The position numbers were made by a program, and so were the translations under genes. Source: Phycisphaerae bacterium (GTDB taxonomy: Bacteria > Planctomycetota > Phycisphaerae > Sedimentisphaerales > Anaerobacaceae). From it: a stretch of 64,000 nucleotides of DNA. Below the pieces are notes generated by a model. It saw nothing but the letters and a program-made list of their open reading frames with translations, was not told the origin of the DNA and did not search any database. Shown one piece after another: positions 8,675 through 15,779 of the stretch (the first letter of the stretch is position 1; every line of letters begins with the position of its first letter). The stretch is from NCBI GenBank assembly GCA_017993835.1, contig JAGOLX010000006.1, positions 62,001 to 126,000 on the forward strand, in the 5' to 3' direction.

Positions 8675-8684
8675 CTATGTTGCA
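8670..8684. promoter_or_regulatory. Palindromic operator, candidate Zur/Fur-family box
   Basis: TGCAAC-TAT-GTTGCA is a perfect 6-3-6 inverted repeat, extended by A/T-rich flanks. It covers the -35 element of the minus-strand promoter, the classic position for repression. The regulator encoded second in that operon is the obvious ligand. It also lies 160 bases upstream of the divergent CcdA-like gene. The 8596-8847 gap is otherwise non-coding and includes a small GCGGAA/TTCCGC hairpin near 8766. Confidence 0.6.
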
Positions 8685-8847
8685 TATTTTCTTCTGGTCG
8701 GGACGTTTTGTAGATTTTACTTGGTGTCGGTTCCGACCGGCCTCAGAAGTAGGGCAGTCGAACAGCGGAAGTGATTCCGCGTCGGCTTCATGGGGGCAGG
8801 AAACCAGCCTGGTGTGTGCATAAAGGCTTTCATAAAAGAGACTTATC

Positions 8848-9558
8848 GTGATTTCAGAGCTTCAGGGATTAGCGGTTGGGCCGGGTGACGCGACGCTCCT
8901 GCCGGCCTTCATTGCGGGCACGGCGGTCTCGCTGGGCCTGTGTGCTGTCGTACGGCTGCCCATCGTGTTCGCCTACGTGGCCGGAGCGGCCCGCTCCAAG
9001 CGACACGGCTTCTCGTTGTCCATGCTGTTCGTGGCCGGACTCGTCGTCGGGACGGTCCTGCTCGGCATGACGGCCTCATCAGGCCACGAGGGACTCCGCA
9101 GCATCCTGTGGTTCACCAGGTACTTGTTCTGTGGCCTGGGAGTGGCCTTGTTTCTCGTCGGCGTGCTTGTCTCGGGGTTGATCAATCCTCGTCTGCTGTC
9201 GGAAAGAGGGCAGCGGATCGCACAGCGCATGGGAAAGGCCGACTCGCTCGGAGCGATTTTGCTCGGTTGTGCGTTCGGCCTGTTGCAGACGCCGGCGTGC
9301 CCCCACTGCGGGACTGCGATCCAGGCCTTGGCGGAGATGGCCGCGAACGGCCCGGGGCTCCACGGGATCGCTCTGTTCGCCGCATTCGGCGCAGGGCAGA
9401 GCGTCGTGATGCTCGCGGTCGGCGTGTTGACCACGCTGATCATGCCCAACCTGCTTCGGTTCCTGCGAACGCGGATGTGCTCCGTCGAGCAGCGCGTCCA
9501 GTTGCTGGCAGGCAATGTGCTGATGGTTCTCGGCGTCTACTTCGTCATAGTCAGTTGA
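8848..9558 (+). CDS. CcdA/DsbD-like transmembrane thiol-disulfide transporter
   Basis: 236 residues with about six membrane helices. A Cys in the first helix region (VSLGLCAVVRLP) and a second site TPACPHCG in the fourth match the paired-cysteine logic of the CcdA/DsbD central domain, which passes electrons from cytoplasmic thioredoxin across the membrane. The sequence is divergent from canonical CcdA (no PCxxP pair in helix 1), so substrate and partner are uncertain. Start: GTG at 8848. The downstream TPR gene begins 10 bases after the stop. Its divergent position opposite the metal-locus promoter may link metal stress and thiol chemistry. Confidence 0.65.
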   Translation: MISELQGLAVGPGDATLLPAFIAGTAVSLGLCAVVRLPIVFAYVAGAARSKRHGFSLSMLFVAGLVVGTVLLGMTASSGHEGLRSILWFTRYLFCGLGVALFLVGVLVSGLINPRLLSERGQRIAQRMGKADSLGAILLGCAFGLLQTPACPHCGTAIQALAEMAANGPGLHGIALFAAFGAGQSVVMLAVGVLTTLIMPNLLRFLRTRMCSVEQRVQLLAGNVLMVLGVYFVIVS

Positions 9559-9568
9559 TAGGTGTCCA

Positions 9569-10183
9569 ATGGAAGATCGCCTGCTCGCCCAGCGTGAACG
9601 CAGGGAACGCGTGCAAGAGTACAAGGAGACGGCTGCCAAGAGCTGCTACAGCCTGATCATCATCGTCGCGGCACTGGTGTTGCTGCGCCCGGTGATGGTG
9701 AACCAGATTCTCGGTCTGGCCAGCGCGTACTCCAGCGTCGGGCTCTTCGATGACTCGATGCGCCAGTGCGACAAGGCCCTGCTCCTCGACGGCGACAGCA
9801 GCGGCGCGTGGTGCCAGTCCGCTCGATGCTACAAGGCCCGCGGCGACCGCGACATGGCCTGCGGCGCCTACCAGAAGGCGGTCCAGGCCGACGCATCGAA
9901 CCGCGCCGCCAATCTCGAACTGGCCGTCATGTACGTCGAAGACGGACGGTATGAACTGGCCATTCCGTGCCTCGAACAGGTGCGAAGACTCGGGCCCGAG
10001 AAGGCGACCGCCGCCGGTTCCAGAGGGACCTCCTGCCACCAGGCCTCGCTCGAGTTGTTGATCCTGTGCTACGAGAAGGTGAATGAGACCGCCAAGGTGG
10101 AAGTCGCGCTCAAGGAAGCCAGGATCTTCTACCCGAACAGCACCGTCGCTCAGAACTACTCCGCTCCACAGCTCGCGCAATAG
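9569..10183 (+). CDS. Membrane-anchored tetratricopeptide repeat protein
   Basis: 204 residues: a charged N-terminus, one transmembrane helix (CYSLIIIVAALVLLRPVMV), then three to four TPR units of alternating helices (for example LGLASAYSSVGLFDDSMRQC and ANLELAVMYVEDGRYELAIP). Topology suggests a periplasmic TPR scaffold. It follows the CcdA-like gene by 10 bases and is probably co-transcribed, so it may help assemble or present that protein's redox partners. Confidence 0.7.
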   Translation: MEDRLLAQRERRERVQEYKETAAKSCYSLIIIVAALVLLRPVMVNQILGLASAYSSVGLFDDSMRQCDKALLLDGDSSGAWCQSARCYKARGDRDMACGAYQKAVQADASNRAANLELAVMYVEDGRYELAIPCLEQVRRLGPEKATAAGSRGTSCHQASLELLILCYEKVNETAKVEVALKEARIFYPNSTVAQNYSAPQLAQ

Positions 10184-10206
10184 CATCCCGTCCACGGGTG
10201 TCCAAG

Positions 10207-10332
10207 AAGCGGCTCATCCCATTTCAGCGTACTTCGGGAACTCCTGGAGACTCCGTGCCCAGATCTCCCCCCCACGCCCGCTTCGGGGGTGCCTGGATGA
10301 GGCAGTACGCCAAAACCGGATGACGCAATTTT
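10207..10332 (+). repeat. Dispersed 126-bp intergenic repeat, copy A
   Basis: This block aligns over its whole length with 52623-52748 in the same orientation, sharing AAGCGGCTCATCC at the start, ACTTCGGGAAC, and ACGCCCGCTTCGGG with a following hairpin arm. Identity is about three quarters by eye. It lies in the 298-base gap between the TPR gene and the YbaK-like gene and has no convincing coding frame. Confidence 0.75.
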
Positions 10333-10481
10333 GAGCCACTTGGCAATTCCGTGCGTAGAATCCATGAAAAGAGCCCAGGATGGAGCCGGACGCCACCCGG
10401 GTGCTCGGGCGACGCCGGCCGGGAAAACGGATGGACAGACCACTGGGGCACACAGTTTGAGCCTGTTTAAGGAGACCCGCC

Positions 10482-10934
10482 ATGGAAGTAAAGGAATTCC
10501 TCAAGAAATCCGGCGCACGGTACGAGACGCTGAGGCACTCGCCGGTCTTCAGCTCGCAGAAGATGGCCCAGGTCGAGCACGAGCCCGGGCGCTTCGTGGC
10601 CAAGCCCGTCATTGTGAAGGCCGACGGCCGGTTCCTCATGTGCGTGCTGCCGGCCTCCCGCCATGTGAATCTGGCCAAGTTGAAATCACAGTTGGCCGCT
10701 GGGTATGTGGAGCTGGCGCAGGAAGGCGAGATCGCCGATCTGTTCCAGGACTGCGACGTGGGAGCGGAGCCGCCCTTCGGCAACCTGTACAAGCTGCCTA
10801 CCGTGATGGACAGGGGGTTGGAGAAGGACGACCACGTCGTGTTCCAAGCGGGCACGCACGAAGACGCGATCCGAATGAGCATGGCGGACTACCAGCGACT
10901 CGCCCATCCGCGGGTCCTGGACTTCTGCGATTGA
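10482..10934 (+). CDS. YbaK/EbsC-family aminoacyl-tRNA deacylase-like protein
   Basis: 150 residues, the family's normal length. The fold is recognisable from the N-terminal ARYETLRHSPVFSSQKMAQ, then GRFVAKPVIVKADGRFLMCVLPASRHVNL, where the lysine of AKPVIVK corresponds to the key residue of editing deacylases, and PFGNLYKLPTVMD near the end. These proteins hydrolyse mischarged tRNAs (Cys- or Ala-tRNA-Pro) in trans; several lineages serve other tRNAs, so the substrate is open. Start: ATG with AAGGAG and eight-base spacing. It is convergent with enolase. Confidence 0.85.
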   Translation: MEVKEFLKKSGARYETLRHSPVFSSQKMAQVEHEPGRFVAKPVIVKADGRFLMCVLPASRHVNLAKLKSQLAAGYVELAQEGEIADLFQDCDVGAEPPFGNLYKLPTVMDRGLEKDDHVVFQAGTHEDAIRMSMADYQRLAHPRVLDFCD

Positions 10935-10995
10935 CGGAGTTCCCGTCGGAGGGCCGCCTGGACCTCCCCAGGATACGTCGCCGCAAGCGGGACCG

Positions 10996-12303
10996 CTAGG
11001 CCCTTGCCTGTGCGTGGCGGGCAAACGGGAAGCTCGCCATGACGGCCCTATCCCCCAGGCGGCGCTCGATTCGCATCAGCTCGTTGTACTCGGCGATTCG
11101 CTCGGACCGTGAGATCGACCCGATCTTGACCTGGCCGGCGTCGGTCCCCACCGCGAAGTCCGCTTCGAAGGGCAGCTCCGTCTCGCCGGAGCGGTGCGAG
11201 ATGATCGTCGTCATGCCGTGCTCGCGAGCGAGGCGGATCGTGGCGAACGTCTCCGTGATGGTCCCGATCTGGTTGGCCTTGATCAGGACGCAATTGGCGG
11301 CCTCGCGTTCGGCGCCGAGCCGGACCCGTCTGGAGTTCGTGACGAACAGGTCGTCGCCCACGACTTGAACCTTGTTCTGCGTCTTCTTCTTCAGCAGGGC
11401 AAACCCTTCCCAATCGTCCTGGTCGAGCCCGTCCTCGATGGAGACGATCGGGTATCGCTCGGTCCAGTCGACGAGCAGGTCCACCATCTCCTCGGAGGTC
11501 AGCTCGACGCGATCCCTCTGCAGGAAGTACTTGCCGTCGCGGTAGAACTCGGAGGCCGCGGGGTCCAGGGCGATCATGAACTCGACGCCCGGCGTGTACC
11601 CTGCCTTGTCCAAGGCCTCCATGATGAGCTTCAAGGGCTCTTCGTTCGAGCCGACCGGCGGTGCATAGCCGCCTTCGTCGCCTACGGTGGTGGGCCAGCC
11701 CCGGCCGCGGACGACCGCCTTGAGGCATTGGAACACTTCGGCTGCCCAGCGGACGGTCTCGACGAAGGTGGGCGCCGCGACGGGCACGATCATGTACTCC
11801 TGGAAATCGGAGGAGCCGATGGCGTGCTTACCGCCGTTGAGGACGTTGATCAGGGGGATCGGCATGAGGAACTGGGTGCCGGCGGGTTTGCCGAATGCCT
11901 CCGCGGTGTACTCGAAAAAGGGGACGTTCCGGACCAGGGCGCCCGCGCGGAGGCAGGCAATCGAGACGGCCAGGATGGCGTTGGCGCCGAGGGCGGACTT
12001 GTTGTCCGTGCCGTCGAGTTCGATCATCCGTCTGTCGATGGCCTGCTGATCGGTGACGTCGAGCCCGATCAGGGCCGGCGCGATCGTGTCCGTGATGTTC
12101 CGCACGGCGTTGAGCACGCCTTTGCCGTGATATCGGTCCGGGTCGCCGTCGCGCATCTCCAGGGCTTCGAGCTTGCCGGTGGAGGCCCCCGAGGGGACCA
12201 TGGCCGAGGCCTTCAGGTTGTTGCTGAGGTGGACCGTCGCCTCGACGGTGGGCTGGCCGCGGGAATCGAGCAGTTCCTGAGCTGTGATCCGGGCAATCTT
12301 CAT
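10996..12303 (-). CDS. eno: Enolase (phosphopyruvate hydratase)
   Basis: 435 residues, close to the usual length. It converts 2-phosphoglycerate to phosphoenolpyruvate in glycolysis. Family landmarks are in order: SRGQPTVEATV, PSGASTGKLEA, NGGKHAIGSSDFQEYM, VGDEGGYAP with the catalytic Glu, SIEDGLDQDDW and VVGDDLFVTN supplying Mg ligands, KANQIGT with the catalytic Lys, and ISHRSGETE. Two positions differ from the textbook form (GGKHAIGS for GGxHANN; KANQ for KVNQ), mild divergence only. Start: ATG at 12303, with AGGAGGT five to six bases upstream. Monocistronic. Confidence 0.96.
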   Translation of the reverse strand: MKIARITAQELLDSRGQPTVEATVHLSNNLKASAMVPSGASTGKLEALEMRDGDPDRYHGKGVLNAVRNITDTIAPALIGLDVTDQQAIDRRMIELDGTDNKSALGANAILAVSIACLRAGALVRNVPFFEYTAEAFGKPAGTQFLMPIPLINVLNGGKHAIGSSDFQEYMIVPVAAPTFVETVRWAAEVFQCLKAVVRGRGWPTTVGDEGGYAPPVGSNEEPLKLIMEALDKAGYTPGVEFMIALDPAASEFYRDGKYFLQRDRVELTSEEMVDLLVDWTERYPIVSIEDGLDQDDWEGFALLKKKTQNKVQVVGDDLFVTNSRRVRLGAEREAANCVLIKANQIGTITETFATIRLAREHGMTTIISHRSGETELPFEADFAVGTDAGQVKIGSISRSERIAEYNELMRIERRLGDRAVMASFPFARHAQARA

Positions 12304-12470
12304 GCTGGTACCTCCTGATTGTGACAGACATCCGTATGACGGCAAACCCGATACTCCGGTCCGGGCCCGCGTGTTCGCGAGAAAACGCAAATACCTGCCC
12401 CCCAGGGGGGAATCTGGGTGCATGTCCGTATCTGCGCGGGTGCCGCAGGGGTTCACGGAGCCCTTCGATT

Positions 12471-12980
12471 GTCATTCCCGCGGAAGCGGGAATCCATTCA
12501 TCAGGTTGCGCCCAATCCCGCGGTTCCTGGATTCCTGCGTTCGCAGGAATGACAGAGTCGTGCCGCGTGTCGGGTTGTCATCCCCGGATCGCGTCCGGCC
12601 CCCGCGTTTGTCATTCCCGCGGACGCGGGAATCCATTCATCAGGTTGCGCCCAATCCCGCGGTTCCTGGATTCCTGCTTGGCGCAGGAATGACAGAGTCG
12701 TGCCGTGTGTCGGGTTGTCGTCCCCGGATCGCGTCCAATCCCCGCGCTTGTTATTCCCGCGCAAGCGGGAATCCATTCATCAGGTTGCGCCCAATCCCAC
12801 GGTTCCTGGATTCCTGTTTGGCGCAGGAATGACAGAGTCGTGCCGCGTGTCGGGTTGTCATCCCCGGATCGTGTCCGGCCCCCGCGTTTGTCATTCCCGC
12901 GGACGCGGGAATCCATTCATCAGGTCGCGCCCGATCCCGCGGTTCCTGGATTCCTGCCTTTGCAGGAATGACAGAGTCGG
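12471..12980. repeat. Four tandem copies of a 140-bp palindromic repeat
   Basis: Units begin at about 12473, 12612, 12752 and 12892; the last is cut after GACAGAGTCG. Each unit has two short inverted repeats: CATTCCCGCGGACGCGGGAA and, some 40 bases on, GGATTCCTGC...GCAGGAATGAC. A spacer TGTCGGGTTGTCATCCCCGGATC joins units. Copies differ by a few substitutions. The array lies between the divergent enolase and ChbG-like genes. Frames read through it are repetitive artefacts. A single inverted copy of the palindrome pair is at 63385-63470. Confidence 0.9.
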
Positions 12981-13066
12981 AGCGATGTCTCGTCACTCTG
13001 CGGAAGGCTGCAACTACGGTCATGTATCCGGGGAATGTCGGGCGCTCCAGGACGCTCTGGAATCGC

Positions 13067-13095
13067 TTGCCGGTCGTGGGGGGAGCACATATAAT
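13067..13095 (+). promoter_or_regulatory. Promoter of the ChbG/YdjC-like gene
   Basis: TTGCCG (13067-13072), a 17-base spacer and perfect TATAAT (13090-13095), about 60 bases before the start codon and just after the repeat array. Confidence 0.55.
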
Positions 13096-13157
13096 AGTGA
13101 GTGCGTGGGCATTCGTGGTGATTCGGACTGGTCTTTCTCCCTTTTGTGGGTGCGGGC

Positions 13158-14048
13158 ATGATGACACGACGGCAATTCGGCTGGCTTGGGGTCGTTGGGG
13201 TGGTTCTGACACTTGTGGGGGCGGGGACCGCTCGGCCGCAGGCGGGTCAGGCGGATGGAGCGATCAGGCTGGTTGTGCGTGCGGACGACATCGGGTCGTG
13301 CCACGCCGCCAATCTCGCCTGCATCCAGAGCTACCGCGAGGGGATCGCACGGAGCGTGGAGGTGATGACGGTGTGCCCCTGGTTCAACGAGGCAGCCAAG
13401 ATGCTCCGCGAGAATCCCGGCTTCGACGTGGGCGTGCACCTGACGCTGACCAGCGAGTGGGAGAACTACAAATGGGGCCCGCTGACGCAGTCGGCGAGCC
13501 TGGTCGATGAGCAGGGGCACTTCTTCCCGACGACGAGCCAGCGGTCGGACTTCCCGCCGGGGACCGGGTTCCTCCAGTCCAAGTGGAGGATCGAGGAGGT
13601 CGAGAAGGAGCTGCGGGCCCAGATCGAGCTGGCGAAGAAGGCCATCCCGCAGGTGTCGCACCTGAGCAGCCACATGGGGACGCCGACGTGCACGCCGGAG
13701 TTGCGGGCGCTGGTCGCGAAGCTTGCGGCGGAGTACAAGCTGCCCATTGAGACGCCGGGGGTGAAGTACCTCCGCTGGGCCGCGGACACCAAGGCGTCCG
13801 CCGAGCAGCGGGAGGCGGCGCTGGTCAAGGCTCTGGAGGGGATCGGGCCGGGCGTGTGGATCGTGGTGGAGCACCCGGGACTTGACACCGGCGAGATGCA
13901 GGGGATCGGACACCAGGGCTACTGGGAGGTCGCTTCGCATCGCGACGGCGTGACGAAGTCGTTCACCAGCGCCAAGGTCAAAGAAGTCATCCAAAGGCGG
14001 GGAATCCAGTTGGTCAGCTACGCCCAGACGTGGCCGGCGAAACAGTGA
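13158..14048 (+). CDS. ChbG/YdjC-family carbohydrate deacetylase, Tat-exported
   Basis: 296 residues. The N-terminus MMTRRQFGWLG plus a hydrophobic stretch looks like a twin-arginine signal. The mature part carries LVVRADDIGSCHAANLA with the metal-binding Asp pair, SVEVMTVCPWFNEA, GVHLTLTSEW with a metal His, and HLSSHMGTPTC. These are hallmarks of the YdjC/ChbG TIM-barrel deacetylases that remove acetyl groups from N-acetylated sugars. Export of this usually cytoplasmic family suggests action on external oligosaccharides. An in-frame GTG at 13146 is an alternative start; no strong Shine-Dalgarno is present. Confidence 0.8.
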   Translation: MMTRRQFGWLGVVGVVLTLVGAGTARPQAGQADGAIRLVVRADDIGSCHAANLACIQSYREGIARSVEVMTVCPWFNEAAKMLRENPGFDVGVHLTLTSEWENYKWGPLTQSASLVDEQGHFFPTTSQRSDFPPGTGFLQSKWRIEEVEKELRAQIELAKKAIPQVSHLSSHMGTPTCTPELRALVAKLAAEYKLPIETPGVKYLRWAADTKASAEQREAALVKALEGIGPGVWIVVEHPGLDTGEMQGIGHQGYWEVASHRDGVTKSFTSAKVKEVIQRRGIQLVSYAQTWPAKQ

Positions 14049-14091
14049 GCCTCCGTTCCGAGCGAGAACCGACGGCTGACTCTGTGCGGTA

Positions 14092-14114
14092 GGGCAGGCT
14101 GTGCCCGCTGTTTT
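14092..14114 (+). terminator. Weak hairpin with T-tract after the ChbG-like gene
   Basis: GGGCA/TGCCC (14092-14096 with 14102-14106) forms a short stem followed by a T-rich run (TTTTCTCTTC). The stem is only five pairs, so this is a tentative call. Confidence 0.35.
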
Positions 14115-14141
14115 CTCTTCTGAGAATCCCGAGAAAAACAT

Positions 14142-14170
14142 TTGCCCGAAGCGAACTTGGGTGATAATAT
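14142..14170 (+). promoter_or_regulatory. Promoter of the PadR operon
   Basis: TTGCCC (14142-14147), a 17-base spacer and TAATAT (14165-14170). The -10 element runs into the 21-bp palindrome at 14167-14187, so the two signals overlap. Confidence 0.5.
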
Positions 14171-14187
14171 ATAGGTATCCTATATAT
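14167..14187. promoter_or_regulatory. Perfect 9-3-9 palindrome, probable PadR operator
   Basis: ATATATAGG-TAT-CCTATATAT is an exact inverted repeat 50 bases upstream of a PadR-family start codon and overlaps the -10 region. PadR proteins bind AT-rich dyads and repress their own operons, so autoregulation is the natural reading. Confidence 0.7.
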
Positions 14188-14236
14188 AGAGTTCCTGTAT
14201 ATGAGATGGCCTTGTCGTGCTGGAGTCAGTCACATT

Positions 14237-14572
14237 ATGGACACCGAACTAATCAAGGGAACGCTGGCGCTGCTGATTCTCTCATTGCTCAAGCGCAGGC
14301 CCATGTACGGGTACGAGCTGGCCGCGACAGTCAAGCAGGAGACGGACGGCGCATTCGAGTGGAAGGCCGGATCGTTGTATCCTTGTCTGCACAAGCTGGA
14401 GAAGGATGGCTTGGTACGTGCCGCGTGGGAGGGGAGGCCGGAAGGTCGCCAGCGGAAGTACTATCATCTGACCAGCGATGGCGAGGCGGTCCTGGCCGAG
14501 AGAATCCAAGCGTGGTCGTCGATTTCCCAGGCGGTCAATCGAGTGTTGGAGAATCCCCATGAACACGAATGA
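14237..14572 (+). CDS. PadR-family transcriptional regulator
   Basis: 111 residues with the compact winged-helix signature GTLALLILSLLKRRPMYGYEL, then GAFEWKAGSLYPCLHKLEKDGL and RKYYHLTSDGEAVL, characteristic of the short PadR-s2 subfamily. ATG at 14237 was chosen over an upstream in-frame start because the domain begins there. It overlaps the next gene by 14 bases. The usual partner of such PadR proteins is a membrane protein with an N-terminal HAAS/permease-prefix helix bundle, which is exactly what follows. Confidence 0.9.
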   Translation: MDTELIKGTLALLILSLLKRRPMYGYELAATVKQETDGAFEWKAGSLYPCLHKLEKDGLVRAAWEGRPEGRQRKYYHLTSDGEAVLAERIQAWSSISQAVNRVLENPHEHE

Positions 14573-15671
14573 GATCGAGCGCTTCCTGGACCAGGCATGT
14601 TGCGGCGTAGGCGGCTCGCCGGAACTCCGTCGGCATCTGCGGGAGGAATTGCGAGAGCATCTGACGGAGGAGATCGAACGGAACGTCGCGGGCGGATTGA
14701 ACCGGGAAGAGGCGGTGCACAGAGCTATCGAGGAGTTCGGCGATCCGGTAATCCTTCGCGACGGCCTGCAAGCGGTTCACGGCCGGCGTCTGATGACCCT
14801 GCTGATTGAGAAGTCGATGGCCTGGAGGGAGACGACAATGAAGACGGGATGGAAATGGAGCTTCGTCGCACAAGCGACGCTGGTGCTGACGGTGATTGCG
14901 GAAGTGTTCTTTGTGGCCGCGGCGGTGGTCTATGTCCTTCCGGGCCTCTCGCGTTGGCATCGCGACCTGGGGACACCGACGATTGCCGGCCTTCCAACGG
15001 TAGAATGGCTTGCACACGCGATGTACATGGACTGGCTTTGGATTCCCTGCCTGCTGCTGGTGCTCGCAGGCTGGGGCCTTTTCGAGTGGAAGTGCCGCGG
15101 GGAGAACAGGTCGGTCCTGCGGCTGGCCGGCCTGTCCATGGTTTCGCTGGCGATGTTCCTGGTTCTGGCCGCGGTATGTGTCCCGATCGTGATCGATCTG
15201 GCCATGCTCCCGCGACAAATCGAGGAGTTGCGAGTGAACCTGTCGCCGCAACAGGCCGAGAGGATCGTTGTTCCCAAGATCGCCGACGGCGACGATGCGT
15301 TCGAGGATCTGCGTGCTGCGATCTCGCGGGCGGACTGGCCGGCGGCGGACCTGGCGGCGAAACAGGTGAGCGACGCGTATTCGTCCCTGGCGGACGCCAG
15401 CGCCGGCGTCATCCTGCTGGCCGGCGAAACACGACGGGGTAACCTGGATGAAATCCGCTATCGCATTGATGAGATAGCAGAATTCAGCGAGAGGATCCAC
15501 CACCAGTTTCGGGAGTTCCAATACTCCGGGAACAAGGCGACCGAAGAGCTGAAGGCCAAGATCCAGACCCACTTCGAGGAACTGGACGAGTCTCGCTCGA
15601 AGCTGGCGGACAATTCCGACCTCTTCGGTGCGCGCGGTGCGCCGATCGTCCCGGAGAAGCCGTCCTTGTGA
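14559..15671 (+). CDS. PadR-coupled membrane protein with N-terminal HAAS-like prefix domain
   Basis: 370 residues. Residues 1-70 (NEIERFLDQACCGVGG, HLREELREHLTEEIE, NREEAVHRAIEEFGDP) match the helical prefix domain that accompanies PadR regulators. Three or four transmembrane helices follow (VLTVIAEVFFVAAAVVYVLP; WIPCLLLVLAGWGLF; LAMFLVLAAVCVPIVI), then a soluble C-terminal helical region of about 140 residues with coiled-coil character. It overlaps the PadR stop, implying coupling. Function unknown; in other bacteria such pairs control membrane-stress or transport genes. Confidence 0.75.
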   Translation: MNTNEIERFLDQACCGVGGSPELRRHLREELREHLTEEIERNVAGGLNREEAVHRAIEEFGDPVILRDGLQAVHGRRLMTLLIEKSMAWRETTMKTGWKWSFVAQATLVLTVIAEVFFVAAAVVYVLPGLSRWHRDLGTPTIAGLPTVEWLAHAMYMDWLWIPCLLLVLAGWGLFEWKCRGENRSVLRLAGLSMVSLAMFLVLAAVCVPIVIDLAMLPRQIEELRVNLSPQQAERIVVPKIADGDDAFEDLRAAISRADWPAADLAAKQVSDAYSSLADASAGVILLAGETRRGNLDEIRYRIDEIAEFSERIHHQFREFQYSGNKATEELKAKIQTHFEELDESRSKLADNSDLFGARGAPIVPEKPSL

Positions 15672-15779
15672 TACTCTGGAATCTCGGCCCGTTTTCGTCT
15701 ATTGTCTGGCGTCTTATGCCGATAGTATGGGTATTGGCGCGCGCAGAGATACGAAGACAGACGAAGTTCGAGGGCGGCT

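Noticed and set aside
8700..8847. Riboswitch before the CcdA-like gene
   Set aside because: Only a small hairpin is visible; no known motif is matched.
12471..12980. CRISPR array
   Set aside because: Units are about 140 bp, almost identical throughout, with no variable spacers and no cas genes.
12284..13161. Several frames with repeated MDSRLRGN-like sequence
   Set aside because: They are translations of the palindromic repeat array, not genes.
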